A DNA stretch of 64,000 bases. Origin: Deltaproteobacteria bacterium (GTDB lineage: Bacteria > Myxococcota_A > UBA9042 > PHBI01). The DNA lies in contig WYBB01000170.1 in the NCBI GenBank assembly GCA_011526585.1, positions 1-64,000 of the forward strand, given 5' to 3'. A program made the position numbers and the translations under genes. The notes under the pieces were generated by a model. That model saw only the letters and a program-made list of their open reading frames with translations. It did no database searches and had not been told where the DNA came from. Of the stretch, positions 25,763-34,716 are shown one piece after another (the first letter of the stretch is position 1; every line of letters starts with the position of its first letter).

Positions 25763-27256
25763 TCACTCCCACTCGACGTGGCCGAAGATCGCCGGCTTGC
25801 GCCGCTCGACCCCGGCGGCGCGCGCGCCCCCTTCCTCGAGCATGCGCCTCAGCTCGGGCTCGAAGAAGAACTCGCGCTCGTGCGCCAGCGGGCGCAGCTG
25901 GTCGAGCCAGGTCGCCTCACGATCGTAGCGCGCGAAGAACGGCCGGCCGACCCAGTCGGGGTTGCGCGCCTGCAGGAAGCGCAAGACGAAGGCCTCCTCG
26001 CCCGCGACCGTCGCCACGCCGTCGACGACGACCTTGCCCGGCGTGGCGCTCATCGAGGGGCCGCGCACGGTGCGGGCGAGCCCGGAGATCTGCGTGAACG
26101 CCTCGCGGAAGATCTCGTAGGCGCGCGCCAGCGGCACCGCGAAGTAGTTCTTGGGGCCGGTGTCGCGCTCGACGAACATGTAATACGGCACGAGCCCGAG
26201 CTGCACCTGCAGGCGCCACATCTCCGCCCAGGTGCGCGCGTCGTCGTTGATGTGCCGGATGAGCGGCGCCTGGCAGCGCACGACCGCGCCGGTGTCGCGG
26301 ATACGGCGCACCGCCTCCTGCGCGGCCGGCGTCTCGAGCTCGCGCGGGTGGCTGAAGTGCGCCATCAGCGCGAGGTGCTTGCCCGACGCAACGATCGCCT
26401 CGAAGAGGCGCAGGAGCTCGTCGGCGTCCTTGTCGGTGAGGAAGCGCTGCGGCCAGTAGGCCGGGGCCTTGGTGCCGATGCGGATCGAGGTGACGTGGTC
26501 GAGGCGCGGGTCGAGCAGCGGCGCGACGTAGCGCTCGAGCAGCGAGGTGCGCATCATCATCGGGTCGCCGCCGGTGAAGAGCACGCTCGAGACCTCGTCG
26601 TGCTCGGCCAGGTAGCGCGAGAGCCCGTCGACCTCGCGGCTGGCGAAGCGCAGCTCGTCCAGGCCGACGAACTGCGCCCAGCGGAAACAGTAGGTGCAAT
26701 AGGCGTGGCAGGTCTGCCCCTGCGACGGGAAGAAGAGGACCGTCTCGCGATACTTGTGCTGCATGCCGGGCAGCGGCTCGCCGTCGACGCGCGGCACGTT
26801 GAGCTCGCGCTGGCCGGCGGGGTGCGGGTTCATGCGCGCCTGGATCGTGCGCGCCGCGGCGAGGATCTCCACCTCGCCGGCGCCTTTTTGGTGCAGGTCG
26901 ATCATCGTCGCGAGATCCGCGGGATCGAGCATGCCGGGCTGCGGAAAGGTCAGCTGATAGATCGGATCGTCGGGGATGCGGCTCCAGTCGATGAGCTCCT
27001 CGACGACGTAGTTGTTGGTGCGGAACGGCAACACCGCGCTCACCGCCTTCATCGCCAGGCGCTGCTCCGGCGTAAGCACGTCGAGACAGCTCATCTGGTC
27101 GAGATCGCCGCGCTGCAAGGCGCGATAGCGGCGGAGCGGCTGCCTCACGCGCGGTAGCGCACGGAGCCGGTGCCCTTCGGCAACCCCGCCGGGTGCGACC
27201 GGGCGCGGGTAGGTGATCCCCTCCGTCGGCAATGCGAGATCGATGGCGGTGCTCAT
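25763..27256 (-). CDS. KamA-family radical SAM aminomutase
   Basis: A 497-residue protein. The radical SAM cluster motif is CHAYCTYCFRW, with Cys183, Cys187 and Cys190. A GGDPM segment (residues 229-233) follows, as in lysine 2,3-aminomutases. The candidate PLP lysine is Lys408 in SMSATPGKVVVDG, at the place of the PGGGGK motif of clostridial KamA. The ATG at 27256 has AGGAGG at good spacing. The protein is longer than KamA of clostridia (about 416) because of an N-terminal extension of about 55 residues. Reaction: probably transfer of an amino group between alpha and beta carbon of an amino acid, with SAM and PLP. The substrate (lysine, glutamate or a protein-bound residue as in EpmB) cannot be read from the sequence. 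Likely first gene of a leftward operon. Confidence 0.85.
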   Translation of the reverse strand: MSTAIDLALPTEGITYPRPVAPGGVAEGHRLRALPRVRQPLRRYRALQRGDLDQMSCLDVLTPEQRLAMKAVSAVLPFRTNNYVVEELIDWSRIPDDPIYQLTFPQPGMLDPADLATMIDLHQKGAGEVEILAAARTIQARMNPHPAGQRELNVPRVDGEPLPGMQHKYRETVLFFPSQGQTCHAYCTYCFRWAQFVGLDELRFASREVDGLSRYLAEHDEVSSVLFTGGDPMMMRTSLLERYVAPLLDPRLDHVTSIRIGTKAPAYWPQRFLTDKDADELLRLFEAIVASGKHLALMAHFSHPRELETPAAQEAVRRIRDTGAVVRCQAPLIRHINDDARTWAEMWRLQVQLGLVPYYMFVERDTGPKNYFAVPLARAYEIFREAFTQISGLARTVRGPSMSATPGKVVVDGVATVAGEEAFVLRFLQARNPDWVGRPFFARYDREATWLDQLRPLAHEREFFFEPELRRMLEEGGARAAGVERRKPAIFGHVEWE

Positions 27257-27600
27257 GAAACCTCCTGGCAAGCGAGGCTCGCGCCTCGGGTTGGATGTTT
27301 GCGGGCATTCGCGCCTGTCTCGGACAGGCCACCCGTTGAGGGGGCGGTACGACGAGGCACCGCGGGCTGTGCGTCTGGCGCTCCGGTCACGCCGGCGCGA
27401 TCGTCGGGCCCGCAAAGGGGCGGAGATCGCGCGGCGCACCGCTCGAATTCGAGACGCCGGACCTTTGACCATCTGGCACGAGATCGAGGGAGTCAACCCC
27501 AGGGCGCGCGACTTTCGCCCGTGCGCGTCGATCGCCTTCGCCGATTCACGCTATTTCAGTCACTTGGCACGGGCGCGCCGGATGTGCTCATGGCGCTTTT
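27257..27600 (-). other. 344-base leader/spacer with three inverted repeats upstream of the KamA-like gene
   Basis: No gene was found. Two tight hairpins lie near the KamA-like start: CGAGGC-TCGC-GCCTCG (27273-27288) and GCCTGTC-TCG-GACAGGC (27313-27329, 7-bp stem, 3-base loop). Further upstream is the perfect 12-bp palindrome CTCGAATTCGAG (27442-27453). The hairpins would be in the mRNA leader about 17 and 57 bases from the start codon; they could modulate translation or end the MscS transcript. The 12-mer may be an operator. No riboswitch class was recognised. Confidence 0.45.
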
Positions 27601-29361
27601 TCATCGCGCGTCGTCGTCCGAATCGGATCGCTCCTCCTCGAGGCGCATCTTCTGCGCGGAGCGCCGCGGCTCGTAGCCGTCGCTGAGCTTGAACCCGCCC
27701 GGCTGGGCGAGCTCGCCACCGGGCCCGAAGGCCTCGATGACCTTCGTGAGCGGGCGCGGGCCGCCGGGCCTGGCGCCGCTCGGCGCCGGGGTCTCCCGGG
27801 CGATGTGCACGGTCTGGGTCGGGAACGCGAACGAGACCTCGAGCGCCTCGGCCAGGCGCACGATCTCGAGGTTCAGGAGGGTGCGCGCGCGCAGCTCGCC
27901 TGCCCAGTCCGGCACGTCGAAGAAGACGTAGAGCATGATCTCGAGGGCGCTGTCGCCGAAGCCCTGGAACTCGACGAAGTAGTAGTCCTTACGCATCTGC
28001 GGCAGCGCGTGCACGATGGCGCGCACCCCCTCGCAGAAGGCCTGCACCTTCTCGGGCGGCGTGTCGTAGGTCAGCCCGAGCGTCGCTTTGTAGCGCCGGT
28101 AGCGGCGCGCGCCCATGTTGTCGATCGCCGTGTTGGTGACGTTGGCGTTGGGGACGGTGACGACCGAGTTGTAGAAGGTGCGGATGCGCGAGGTGCGGAA
28201 GCCGACCTCCTCAACCGTGCCCTCGATGCCCGACATCACGATCCAGTCCCCGATCTGGAAGGGCTTGTCGATGAAGATCATGATCGAGCCGAAGAAGTTC
28301 GCGACCGTGTCCTTGGCGGCCAGGGCGAAGGCGAGGCCGCCGAGGCCGAGTCCGGCGAGCAGCGAGCCGACGTCGACGTCGAGGTTCTGCAGGATGAATA
28401 TCGCGCCGATGACGACGAAGAAGACCTTGAGCGACTTGCGCAACAGAGGCACGAGCTGATCGTCGAGCTTGCTCTCGGTCTTGGCGGCGCGCGCCTCGAG
28501 CACGTCGGAGACGACGTCGACCAGCCGATAGAGGAGCCACACCACGCTGAAGGCGGCGAGCGTGCGCACGGCGAGGAGCACGATGAAGCCGAGGCCGTCG
28601 GGCAGCTGCAGGACGGGCGAGCCGACGGCGATGACGCCGGCGACGACCAGCGTGCCGAGCGGGCTGTCCGCCTTGGCGACGACGCGGTCGAGCCAGCCGA
28701 TCTTGATGCGCTTGGTGAGGCGGCGCAGGTAGTGCACGATGAGGTAGATGACGACCTTGCGGATCAAGATGCCGATCAGGATCAGGAGCACGAGCCCGAT
28801 GAGCTGCCACGCCTCGACGCCGAAGACGTCGCCGCGCAACCAGTCGGGCATCAGCGCGCGGAGCCCGGTCGGCGGATCGGTGATGCGCTTGGCGAGCTTG
28901 GCGACGAGCTCCTGGCTCGAGCGCGCGACGAGCCAGCGACCGCGGATCTTCTGCACCTCGATGCCGGCGATCTGGTCGGGGTAGAGGGCGAAGCGGTGCT
29001 CGCCGTCCGCGTCCCGATAGTCGGGCTCGTCGGGCACGTCCTCCCAGCGAACCCAGACGTCCGCCTCGTCGAGCAGGGTCTTGAAGGCGGCCGCCAAGGG
29101 TGGCGCCTGCCGCTCGGGATCGGTGAGGCCGGTGCGGTCGAGGCAGGCGGCGGCGCGCGTCCGGTCGAGACGCTCGGGCTGGAGCCAGTAGAGCACGGTG
29201 TAGAACGCCTGGCGCGGCGTCTCGCAGCGCCCCTCGGCGTCCGATGGCGGCGGCTCGAGTTGGGCGCGCGCGCTCCCTGACAGGGCGAGCGACGTGAGCA
29301 CGAGCGCCGCCCATGGACCGGCGATGCGCGCGAGCAGCGACGATGACCGGGCATTCGGCAT
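27601..29361 (-). CDS. Large MscS-type mechanosensitive channel with periplasmic N-terminal domain
   Basis: A 586-residue protein, with signal peptide-like residues 1-33 (ending SGSARAQ) and a soluble N-terminal domain (34-180) containing RCETPRQAFYTVLYWLQ and two Cys. Four or five membrane helices follow at about 185-345. The MscS core holds the pore helix LLAGLGLGGLAFALAAKDTVANFFGS-type segment and the beta-domain signature IDKPFQIGDWIVMSGIEGTVEEVGFRTSRIRTF. The C terminus is acidic. The ATG at 29361 follows GAGGAGG. The architecture fits the YbiO/MscM-like or MscCG-like group more than the small MscS gene at 2070. The gene ends about 340 bases before the KamA-like start in the same direction. 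Confidence 0.85.
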   Translation of the reverse strand: MPNARSSSLLARIAGPWAALVLTSLALSGSARAQLEPPPSDAEGRCETPRQAFYTVLYWLQPERLDRTRAAACLDRTGLTDPERQAPPLAAAFKTLLDEADVWVRWEDVPDEPDYRDADGEHRFALYPDQIAGIEVQKIRGRWLVARSSQELVAKLAKRITDPPTGLRALMPDWLRGDVFGVEAWQLIGLVLLILIGILIRKVVIYLIVHYLRRLTKRIKIGWLDRVVAKADSPLGTLVVAGVIAVGSPVLQLPDGLGFIVLLAVRTLAAFSVVWLLYRLVDVVSDVLEARAAKTESKLDDQLVPLLRKSLKVFFVVIGAIFILQNLDVDVGSLLAGLGLGGLAFALAAKDTVANFFGSIMIFIDKPFQIGDWIVMSGIEGTVEEVGFRTSRIRTFYNSVVTVPNANVTNTAIDNMGARRYRRYKATLGLTYDTPPEKVQAFCEGVRAIVHALPQMRKDYYFVEFQGFGDSALEIMLYVFFDVPDWAGELRARTLLNLEIVRLAEALEVSFAFPTQTVHIARETPAPSGARPGGPRPLTKVIEAFGPGGELAQPGGFKLSDGYEPRRSAQKMRLEEERSDSDDDAR

Positions 29362-29520
29362 GAGGTTCCTCCTCTCTGCGGGCTGGGGACGAAGACGACG
29401 GCGTTCTTCGCGACCACCCACCGCTCGAGGAGCGGGAGCCGAGGGCCGGCTCGCCATCCGTCGCGGGGGTCGCGTCGACGCGAGGCAGCACCCTAACCCA
29501 AAACCAGCGCGCTGACGAGT

Positions 29521-30378
29521 TCAGCTCAGGCCGCGGATCTCGAGCGCCTCTTCATCGAGGCCCAGGTAGTGGCCGATCTCGTGCAGGACGGTGATCTCGA
29601 CCTGCTCGATCGCCTCGGCCTCGCTGCGGCAGGTGCGGTCGATGTTCCAGCGGAAGAGGTAGATGCGCGCCGGCCCCTCGATGACGGCGCTGGTGCTGTG
29701 CTCGTCGGGCAGCGGCGGACCGTCGAAGAGGCCGAGGATGCGCGGGTCGGCCACGTCGTCGTCGACGATCCAGCGCTCGGGGTAGTCCTCGACGAGGATC
29801 GCCACGTTGTCGAGCGCGCGCCGCGCCATCTCGGGCAGCTTCTCGATCGTGTGCTCGACCGTCTTGATGAAGAGCTCCTCGGGCAGGAAGAGCTGACGCT
29901 CGGGGGCCTGCTCGTGCTCGAGCTCCCAGACGCGGCGCCAGGCCTTCTTGCGCAGGGCGTCCTTGCCGAGACGCTCGGCGACGAGCCCGAGCTCGAACCA
30001 CAGATCGGGATCGTCGGGCTGGCTCTCCACGCCGGCCTTCAGCACGTCGTAGGCGTCGTGGGCGCGCCCGAGATCGCTCAGGATCTGCGAGAGCTCGAGC
30101 ACGCCGTCGGGATCCTCCGGGTAGAGCTTGGTGATGGCGCGCGCGGTCTCGACCGCGTCCTCGTGCCGCTCCTCGAGCCAGGCGAGGCGCCACCCCAGGG
30201 CGAGGTATTCGAGCGAGCCCATGCCGCCCTCGGGCAGGAGCGCGATCGCCGTGCGGTTCTGCTTGAGGCGCTCGAGGTCGCGCTCCTCGAAGGCGCGCAG
30301 CCCGAGGTCGAAATGCACGTCGAGCGCGTGCGAGCGCGCGAGCCGGCGCCACAGCTGGAACGAACGATGGAGATACAT
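29521..30378 (-). CDS. TPR protein with C-terminal zincin-like protease domain
   Basis: A 285-residue protein. TPR-like helical pairs occupy about residues 15-155 (YLALGWRLAWLEERHEDAV; DPDGVLELSQILSDLGRAHDAYDVL; DPDLWFELGLVAERLG). The C-terminal half holds the motif LHEIGHYLGLDEE with His266, Glu267 and His270, matching the PF06262 zincin family (HExxHxxGxDE). The region before it, IVEDYPERWI to IYLFRWNIDRTC, also fits that family. No signal peptide is visible, so it acts in the cytoplasm. The ATG at 30378 lies five bases after the preceding lipoprotein stop, indicating co-transcription. Confidence 0.8.
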   Translation of the reverse strand: MYLHRSFQLWRRLARSHALDVHFDLGLRAFEERDLERLKQNRTAIALLPEGGMGSLEYLALGWRLAWLEERHEDAVETARAITKLYPEDPDGVLELSQILSDLGRAHDAYDVLKAGVESQPDDPDLWFELGLVAERLGKDALRKKAWRRVWELEHEQAPERQLFLPEELFIKTVEHTIEKLPEMARRALDNVAILVEDYPERWIVDDDVADPRILGLFDGPPLPDEHSTSAVIEGPARIYLFRWNIDRTCRSEAEAIEQVEITVLHEIGHYLGLDEEALEIRGLS

Positions 30379-30383
30379 CGGCG

Positions 30384-31028
30384 CTATCCCTCGTCGCCCT
30401 CGGGCTCGACCTCGGTGTAGACGTCCGGCTTCTCGTCGCCGTCCTTGTCGACGCCGATGCGGATGAGCTTGCCGTTGTCGTAGAACTCGACGGTGTCGAT
30501 CTTGCCGTCGGCGTTGGTGTCGCGCTCCTTGCGGGCGAGCTTGTTGGCCGTGTAGTACTTGACGATCGACGGCTTGCCCTCGAAGTTGAGCGCCATGTCG
30601 CGGCGATAGAGCGTGCCGTCGCTGTAGTAGTCGATCGCGTCGAACTGGCCGTCGAAGTCGAGGTCCATCTCCTCGCGCACGACGGTGCCGAGCTCGTTGA
30701 AGTGACGGCGAACGTCGACGTTGCCGTCGAAGTCGAGGTCGAGGTCCTGGCGCCCGAGGAGCTGGGTGCGCTTCTCGGGGTCGTCCTTGGGGCCGCGCAG
30801 GACGTAGGTCTTGAAGAGGTCGGGGTTGCCGTCGCCGTTGAGATCGTAGCGCTCGACGCTGGTCTCGCCGACGATCTCCATGCCGAGGAGCTGCGCCTCG
30901 GGCTTGGCAGGTTCCTTGGCCTTGTCGCTGGAACCGCAGGCGCCGAGCGCGACGGCGAGCACGACGACGCCGCGGATGCGCGCGCGGCCCGAGGGCGTGG
31001 TCGGGGGCCTGGTCGGGGGCTGATTCAT
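30384..31028 (-). CDS. Lipoprotein with EF-hand-like Asp repeats
   Basis: A 214-residue protein with signal peptide and lipobox (VLAVALGAC; Cys31 region). The mature part has five DxNxDGxxD-type turns: DLNGDGNPDLF, DLDFDGNVDVRRHF, DLDFDGQFDAIDYY, DTNADGKIDTVEF and DKDGDEKPDVY. They resemble calcium-binding dockerin or EF-hand loops, and their spacing (about 30-40 residues) suggests a solenoid or beta-propeller-like fold. The ATG at 31028 is the only start that gives a lipoprotein signal. It is co-transcribed with the downstream TPR-zincin gene. Related FG-GAP-like Asp repeat lipoproteins are common in Myxococcota. Role unknown. Confidence 0.78.
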   Translation of the reverse strand: MNQPPTRPPTTPSGRARIRGVVVLAVALGACGSSDKAKEPAKPEAQLLGMEIVGETSVERYDLNGDGNPDLFKTYVLRGPKDDPEKRTQLLGRQDLDLDFDGNVDVRRHFNELGTVVREEMDLDFDGQFDAIDYYSDGTLYRRDMALNFEGKPSIVKYYTANKLARKERDTNADGKIDTVEFYDNGKLIRIGVDKDGDEKPDVYTEVEPEGDEG

Positions 31029-31114
31029 CGGGCTGACCTCGTCGAGCCGCGCCGCTTCGACGCGAAGCGCGCGACGCGAGAGGATCGGCCCTTCGGCGCG
31101 CCGGGTCAAGCACC

Positions 31115-32008
31115 TCACGCCGCGCCCCCGGCCCCGCCCTTGCGCCCCGGCGTGAGCGGGCCGAACATCGGCGCCGTCACGCCCATCGCCTGCAGCGCGA
31201 CGAAGGCGATGCGCGCCGCCAGATCGCCGTCGGGCAGGATCGCGTCGGCGAGGTAGCGCAGCTGGATGTGGTCCTTGACCAGCTTGGGGAACGCGGTCTG
31301 GCAGGCGCTGGCGATGGGCCCGGTCTGCAGCTCGGAGACCGCCATCAGGAGCGGCATCACGTGCACGCGCTTGACGCCGGCCTGCTGGGCGGCGTGCAGG
31401 ATCGCCTTGTAGGTCGGCTCGGGCGAGAGCTGGGCGACGTGGCCGCAGTAGGCGTGGGAGACCCCGGCGTAGCCGTCGCGCAGGAGGCGCAGGCGGATCT
31501 CGTGCATGAGCGCCTCCCACTCCTCGAAGAAGATCGTCGAGCCGTAGCCGACCAGCACGACAGCCTCGCGCGACGGGTCGCGCACCTCGAGCGCCATCCT
31601 GCGCACGACGTTCTTGTGCAGGATCTCGGCGACGTCGCCGAGCGGCACGAGGCGGATCGGCAGCCCGGGCGGCAGGACGCGGTGGCCTTCGGCGATGGCG
31701 CGGCGACGGATGTGCGTCGGCACCGGCAAGCCGAGGATCGCCGGCACGTCTTCGGACTGGTGGCGCGCGGCGGTGAGGAAGAGCGGTACGACGATCGCCT
31801 CGGCGGCGCCGGACTCGAGCGGCGTCATCACCGCGTCGGCCAGCGGCGGCTGCGACTCCTCGAGGAAACCGGCGCCGACCGTCGAGAAGACCGCGGACAC
31901 GCCCGGGCTCTCCTCGACGTGGCGCACCAGCTCGGCGATGGCGTCGGCCCAGCCGCTCGCCTTGGAGCCATGGGCGGCGATGATGAGGGCAGGCGGCAGG
32001 GGTTCCAT
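31115..32008 (-). CDS. CbiX/SirB-type chelatase (two-half form)
   Basis: A 297-residue protein. The N-terminal half has the CbiX signature (LIIAAHGSKASGWADAI) with the catalytic His near residue 13 and a second metal-site His in FLTAARHQSEDVPAIL. The C-terminal half repeats the fold (VVLVGYGSTIFFEEWEALMHEI; HVMPLLMAVSELQTGP), but its first His is replaced by Tyr. Two-domain chelatases of this family insert cobalt, nickel or iron into sirohydrochlorin. Only the first site looks competent here. No cob or sir gene is adjacent, although haem genes occur at 48.5 kb. Divergent from the tryptophanase gene with a 51-base spacer. Confidence 0.85.
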   Translation of the reverse strand: MEPLPPALIIAAHGSKASGWADAIAELVRHVEESPGVSAVFSTVGAGFLEESQPPLADAVMTPLESGAAEAIVVPLFLTAARHQSEDVPAILGLPVPTHIRRRAIAEGHRVLPPGLPIRLVPLGDVAEILHKNVVRRMALEVRDPSREAVVLVGYGSTIFFEEWEALMHEIRLRLLRDGYAGVSHAYCGHVAQLSPEPTYKAILHAAQQAGVKRVHVMPLLMAVSELQTGPIASACQTAFPKLVKDHIQLRYLADAILPDGDLAARIAFVALQAMGVTAPMFGPLTPGRKGGAGGAA

Positions 32009-32059
32009 CGAGGCGCGAGTTTGACACGGCTCGGGGAAATTGGCGAAGGATGCGGCGTG

Positions 32060-33403
32060 ATGAAGACCATCATCGAGCCGTTCCGCATCAAGGTCGTCGA
32101 GCCGGTGCGCCAGACCACGCAGGAAGAGCGCGAGGCGGCGCTACGGCGCGCGAGCTTCAACCTCTTCCAGCTCGCGGCCGAGGATGTGCTCATCGATCTG
32201 TTGACCGACTCCGGCACCGGCGCGATGAGCCAGGAGCAGTGGGCCGGCGTCATGCGCGGCGACGAGAGCTACGCCGGCAGCCGCTCGTTTCAGCGTTTCC
32301 AGGCCAAGGTGCAGGAGATCTTCGGCTACGAGCACGTGATCCCGACCCACCAGGGGCGCGCCGCCGAGCGCATCCTCTTCTCGATCGTCGGCGGGGCGGG
32401 CAAGATCATCCCCAACAACACCCACTTCGACACGACGCGCGCCAACATCGAGTACGGCGGCGGCACGGCGCGCGACCTCGTGCGCGCCGAGGCGCGAGAC
32501 CCCACGCTGGAGCTGCCGTTCAAGGGTGACGTCGATCTGGCGCGCCTGGCGGAGCTGGTCGAGGCCGATCCGCGGCGGGTGCCGATCGGCATGGTGACGA
32601 TCACCAACAACGCCGGGGGCGGCCAGCCGGTCTCCTTCGACAACGTCCGCGGCGTGCGCGCGATCCTCGAGGCGCACGCGATCCCGCTCTACTTCGACGC
32701 CTGCCGCTTCGCCGAGAACTGCTGGTTCATCAAGACGCGCGAGCCCGGGTTTGCCGAGCGCTCGGTCCGCGAGATCGCGCGCGCGCTCTTCGCGCTGGGC
32801 GACGGCTGCACCATGAGCGCCAAGAAGGACGGCCTGGCCAATATCGGCGGCTTCCTGGCGACCAACGACGCGCGGCTGGCCGCCGAGGCGCGCAACATCC
32901 TCATCCTGACCGAGGGCTTCCCGACCTACGGCGGCCTCGCCGGGCGCGATCTGGAGGCGATCGCCCAGGGCCTCGACGAGGTGCTCGACGAGGACTACCT
33001 GCGCTACCGCGCGGTCTCGACCGCCTACCTCTGCGACCACCTGCACGCCGAGGGCGTGCCGGTCCTGCGCCCGGCGGGCGGGCACGCGGTCTACCTCGAC
33101 GCGGCGCGCTTCCTGCCGCACGTGCCGAAGGCGCAGTTCCCGGGGCAGGCGCTGGCGTGCGCGCTCTATCGGCACGCCGGGATCCGCGCCTGCGAGATCG
33201 GCGGCGTGATGTTCGGCGAGCACGCGCAGCTCGAGCTGGTGCGCCTGGCGATCCCGCGCCGCGTCTACACCCAGAGCCACATCGACTACGTCGTCGAGGC
33301 GATCCTCGAGGTCTTCGCCGCGCGCGAGCGGATCGGCGGCCTGCGCATCGTCGAGGAGCCGCCGCGCTTGCGGCATTTCACCTGCAAGTTCGAAGAGTTG
33401 TGA
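32060..33403 (+). CDS. tnaA: Tryptophanase (tryptophan indole-lyase)
   Basis: A 447-residue PLP enzyme of the tryptophanase / tyrosine phenol-lyase family, converting L-tryptophan to indole, pyruvate and ammonia. The PLP lysine is Lys256 in TMSAKKDGL. Substrate choice follows two positions known to separate the enzymes. The C-terminal motif is RLRHFTCKF, with His as in tryptophanase (His463 of E. coli) where tyrosine phenol-lyase has Phe. The segment AGIRACEIGG has Ile where tyrosine phenol-lyase has Arg381. The middle, EGFPTYGGLAGRDLEA, is shared by both. The ATG at 32060 has AAGGA upstream. No leader peptide like TnaC and no permease gene adjoin, so the regulation differs from the enteric operon. 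Confidence 0.85.
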   Translation: MKTIIEPFRIKVVEPVRQTTQEEREAALRRASFNLFQLAAEDVLIDLLTDSGTGAMSQEQWAGVMRGDESYAGSRSFQRFQAKVQEIFGYEHVIPTHQGRAAERILFSIVGGAGKIIPNNTHFDTTRANIEYGGGTARDLVRAEARDPTLELPFKGDVDLARLAELVEADPRRVPIGMVTITNNAGGGQPVSFDNVRGVRAILEAHAIPLYFDACRFAENCWFIKTREPGFAERSVREIARALFALGDGCTMSAKKDGLANIGGFLATNDARLAAEARNILILTEGFPTYGGLAGRDLEAIAQGLDEVLDEDYLRYRAVSTAYLCDHLHAEGVPVLRPAGGHAVYLDAARFLPHVPKAQFPGQALACALYRHAGIRACEIGGVMFGEHAQLELVRLAIPRRVYTQSHIDYVVEAILEVFAARERIGGLRIVEEPPRLRHFTCKFEEL

Positions 33404-33415
33404 GCGCGCGCCGGC

Positions 33416-34627
33416 TCACAGGTACCAGGTGACCTGGAGCAGGCCGACCGCCAGGCCGAGCACGGCGCCGGCGAGGATGAGCTTCCACTCGTCCTGCTTG
33501 AAGGCGGGGCGCAGCACGTTCTCGAACGACTCCGGCTCCATCACCGCCATGCGCTCGGCCAGCATCTGGCGGATGTTCTCCGACTTGTCGACGAACTGCT
33601 GCACGAGGCTTCCCGGTCGGAACATCTCCGCCTCGACGTCGCGCAGGAGATCGGCGCGCAGCTGGGTGACCAGCTCGGGCTTCATCGCCATCGCCGCCAT
33701 CGGGTGCTTCTGGTAGCGGGCGATGAGCTCGTCGGCCTTGGCGCCGACGATCGCGAGCAGCTTCTGGCGCGACTCGCCGCCGGAGATCTCGCGGAAGAGG
33801 TTCTGGTTGTTGAAGACGCGCTGCGAGACGACGTCGGCGAACTCCTTGGCGATCTCCTTCTGGCGCCGGTGGAAGAGCCCCTGGTAGGGGATGCCGAGGA
33901 ACTTCTTCGGCGTCTTCGGCTCGAAGATCAGGTAGAGCGCGAGCCAGTTCGTCGCGTAGCCGACGCAGAAGCCGAAGGCCGGCAGGGACCAGCTCGCCGG
34001 GATGAAGAGCCAGAGCACGAGCTGCGGCACGCCGAAGACCAGGCCGAACCAGAAGCCGGAGTACTCGATGAACTTGAACTCCTTCTTGCCGACGCGCAGG
34101 AAGGTCTCGTTCATGAGGGCCTTGTCGCGCTTGACCGCATCGGTGACGATGCGCTTGACGTCGATGAGGTTCTCGATGTCGGCGGCGGCGGCCTTGAAGA
34201 CCTCGATCGACATCTGGCGCACCTCGCCCTCGGCGACCTGGAAGACCTGCTCCTTGATCTGGGGCGAGAGGGCGGCCCACATCTGCGGCAGCTCCGCCTT
34301 GGCCTTTTCCTCGAGGGTCTGGCGCACGAGCTTGTTGAGCTTTTCGCTCTCGCTCTCGACCAGCGCGCGCGCGTCGAAGTCCTCGAAGAGCTGTGGCACC
34401 TTGAGCACCTGGCTCGTCACGAGCTCGAGCCCGGTGCGCGCGAGGCGCACCGCGTTGGCCGGCACGATCCCCTGCCAGCCGAGGAACGGTTTGATGCCCA
34501 CGAAGTCGAGCGGATGGAACATCATCTTGATGGCCACCCAGTTCGTGAACCAGCCGATCAACGCCGCGACGAGCGGGATCGTGAGCTGCAGGTAGTCGCG
34601 TTCGAGGTTCTCGATGAATGATGACAC
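33416..34627 (-). CDS. DUF445 family membrane protein
   Basis: A 403-residue protein. It begins with the conserved anchor LQLTIPLVAALIGWFTNWVAIKMMFHP, the diagnostic N-terminal signature of the DUF445/YheB family. A second hydrophobic pair lies near residues 190-225 (SGFWFGLVFGVPQLVLWLFIP; LPAFGFCVGYATNWLALYLIFEP, repeating the NW-A-Y-L-FEP pattern), and a last helix is at the C terminus (LILAGAVLGLAVGLLQVTW). The long regions between are charged helices. Function unknown. The two TNW(V/L)A motifs show an internal duplication. GTG start at 34627; ribosome binding site weak. The stop is only 12 bases from the tryptophanase stop. Confidence 0.85.
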   Translation of the reverse strand: MSSFIENLERDYLQLTIPLVAALIGWFTNWVAIKMMFHPLDFVGIKPFLGWQGIVPANAVRLARTGLELVTSQVLKVPQLFEDFDARALVESESEKLNKLVRQTLEEKAKAELPQMWAALSPQIKEQVFQVAEGEVRQMSIEVFKAAAADIENLIDVKRIVTDAVKRDKALMNETFLRVGKKEFKFIEYSGFWFGLVFGVPQLVLWLFIPASWSLPAFGFCVGYATNWLALYLIFEPKTPKKFLGIPYQGLFHRRQKEIAKEFADVVSQRVFNNQNLFREISGGESRQKLLAIVGAKADELIARYQKHPMAAMAMKPELVTQLRADLLRDVEAEMFRPGSLVQQFVDKSENIRQMLAERMAVMEPESFENVLRPAFKQDEWKLILAGAVLGLAVGLLQVTWYL

Positions 34628-34716
34628 GGGTGTCTCGTTGTGCGCGCGCCGCGTGAGCCGCCCGATGGCGCGAGTGGGCCGCCGCTCGGCCCCGCCGAAC
34701 GACCGGAAGAGCTCGC

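Noticed and set aside
32021-32026. TTGACA as -35 box for tryptophanase.
   Set aside because: The place expected for the -10 reads CGAAGG, which does not fit. The match may be chance.
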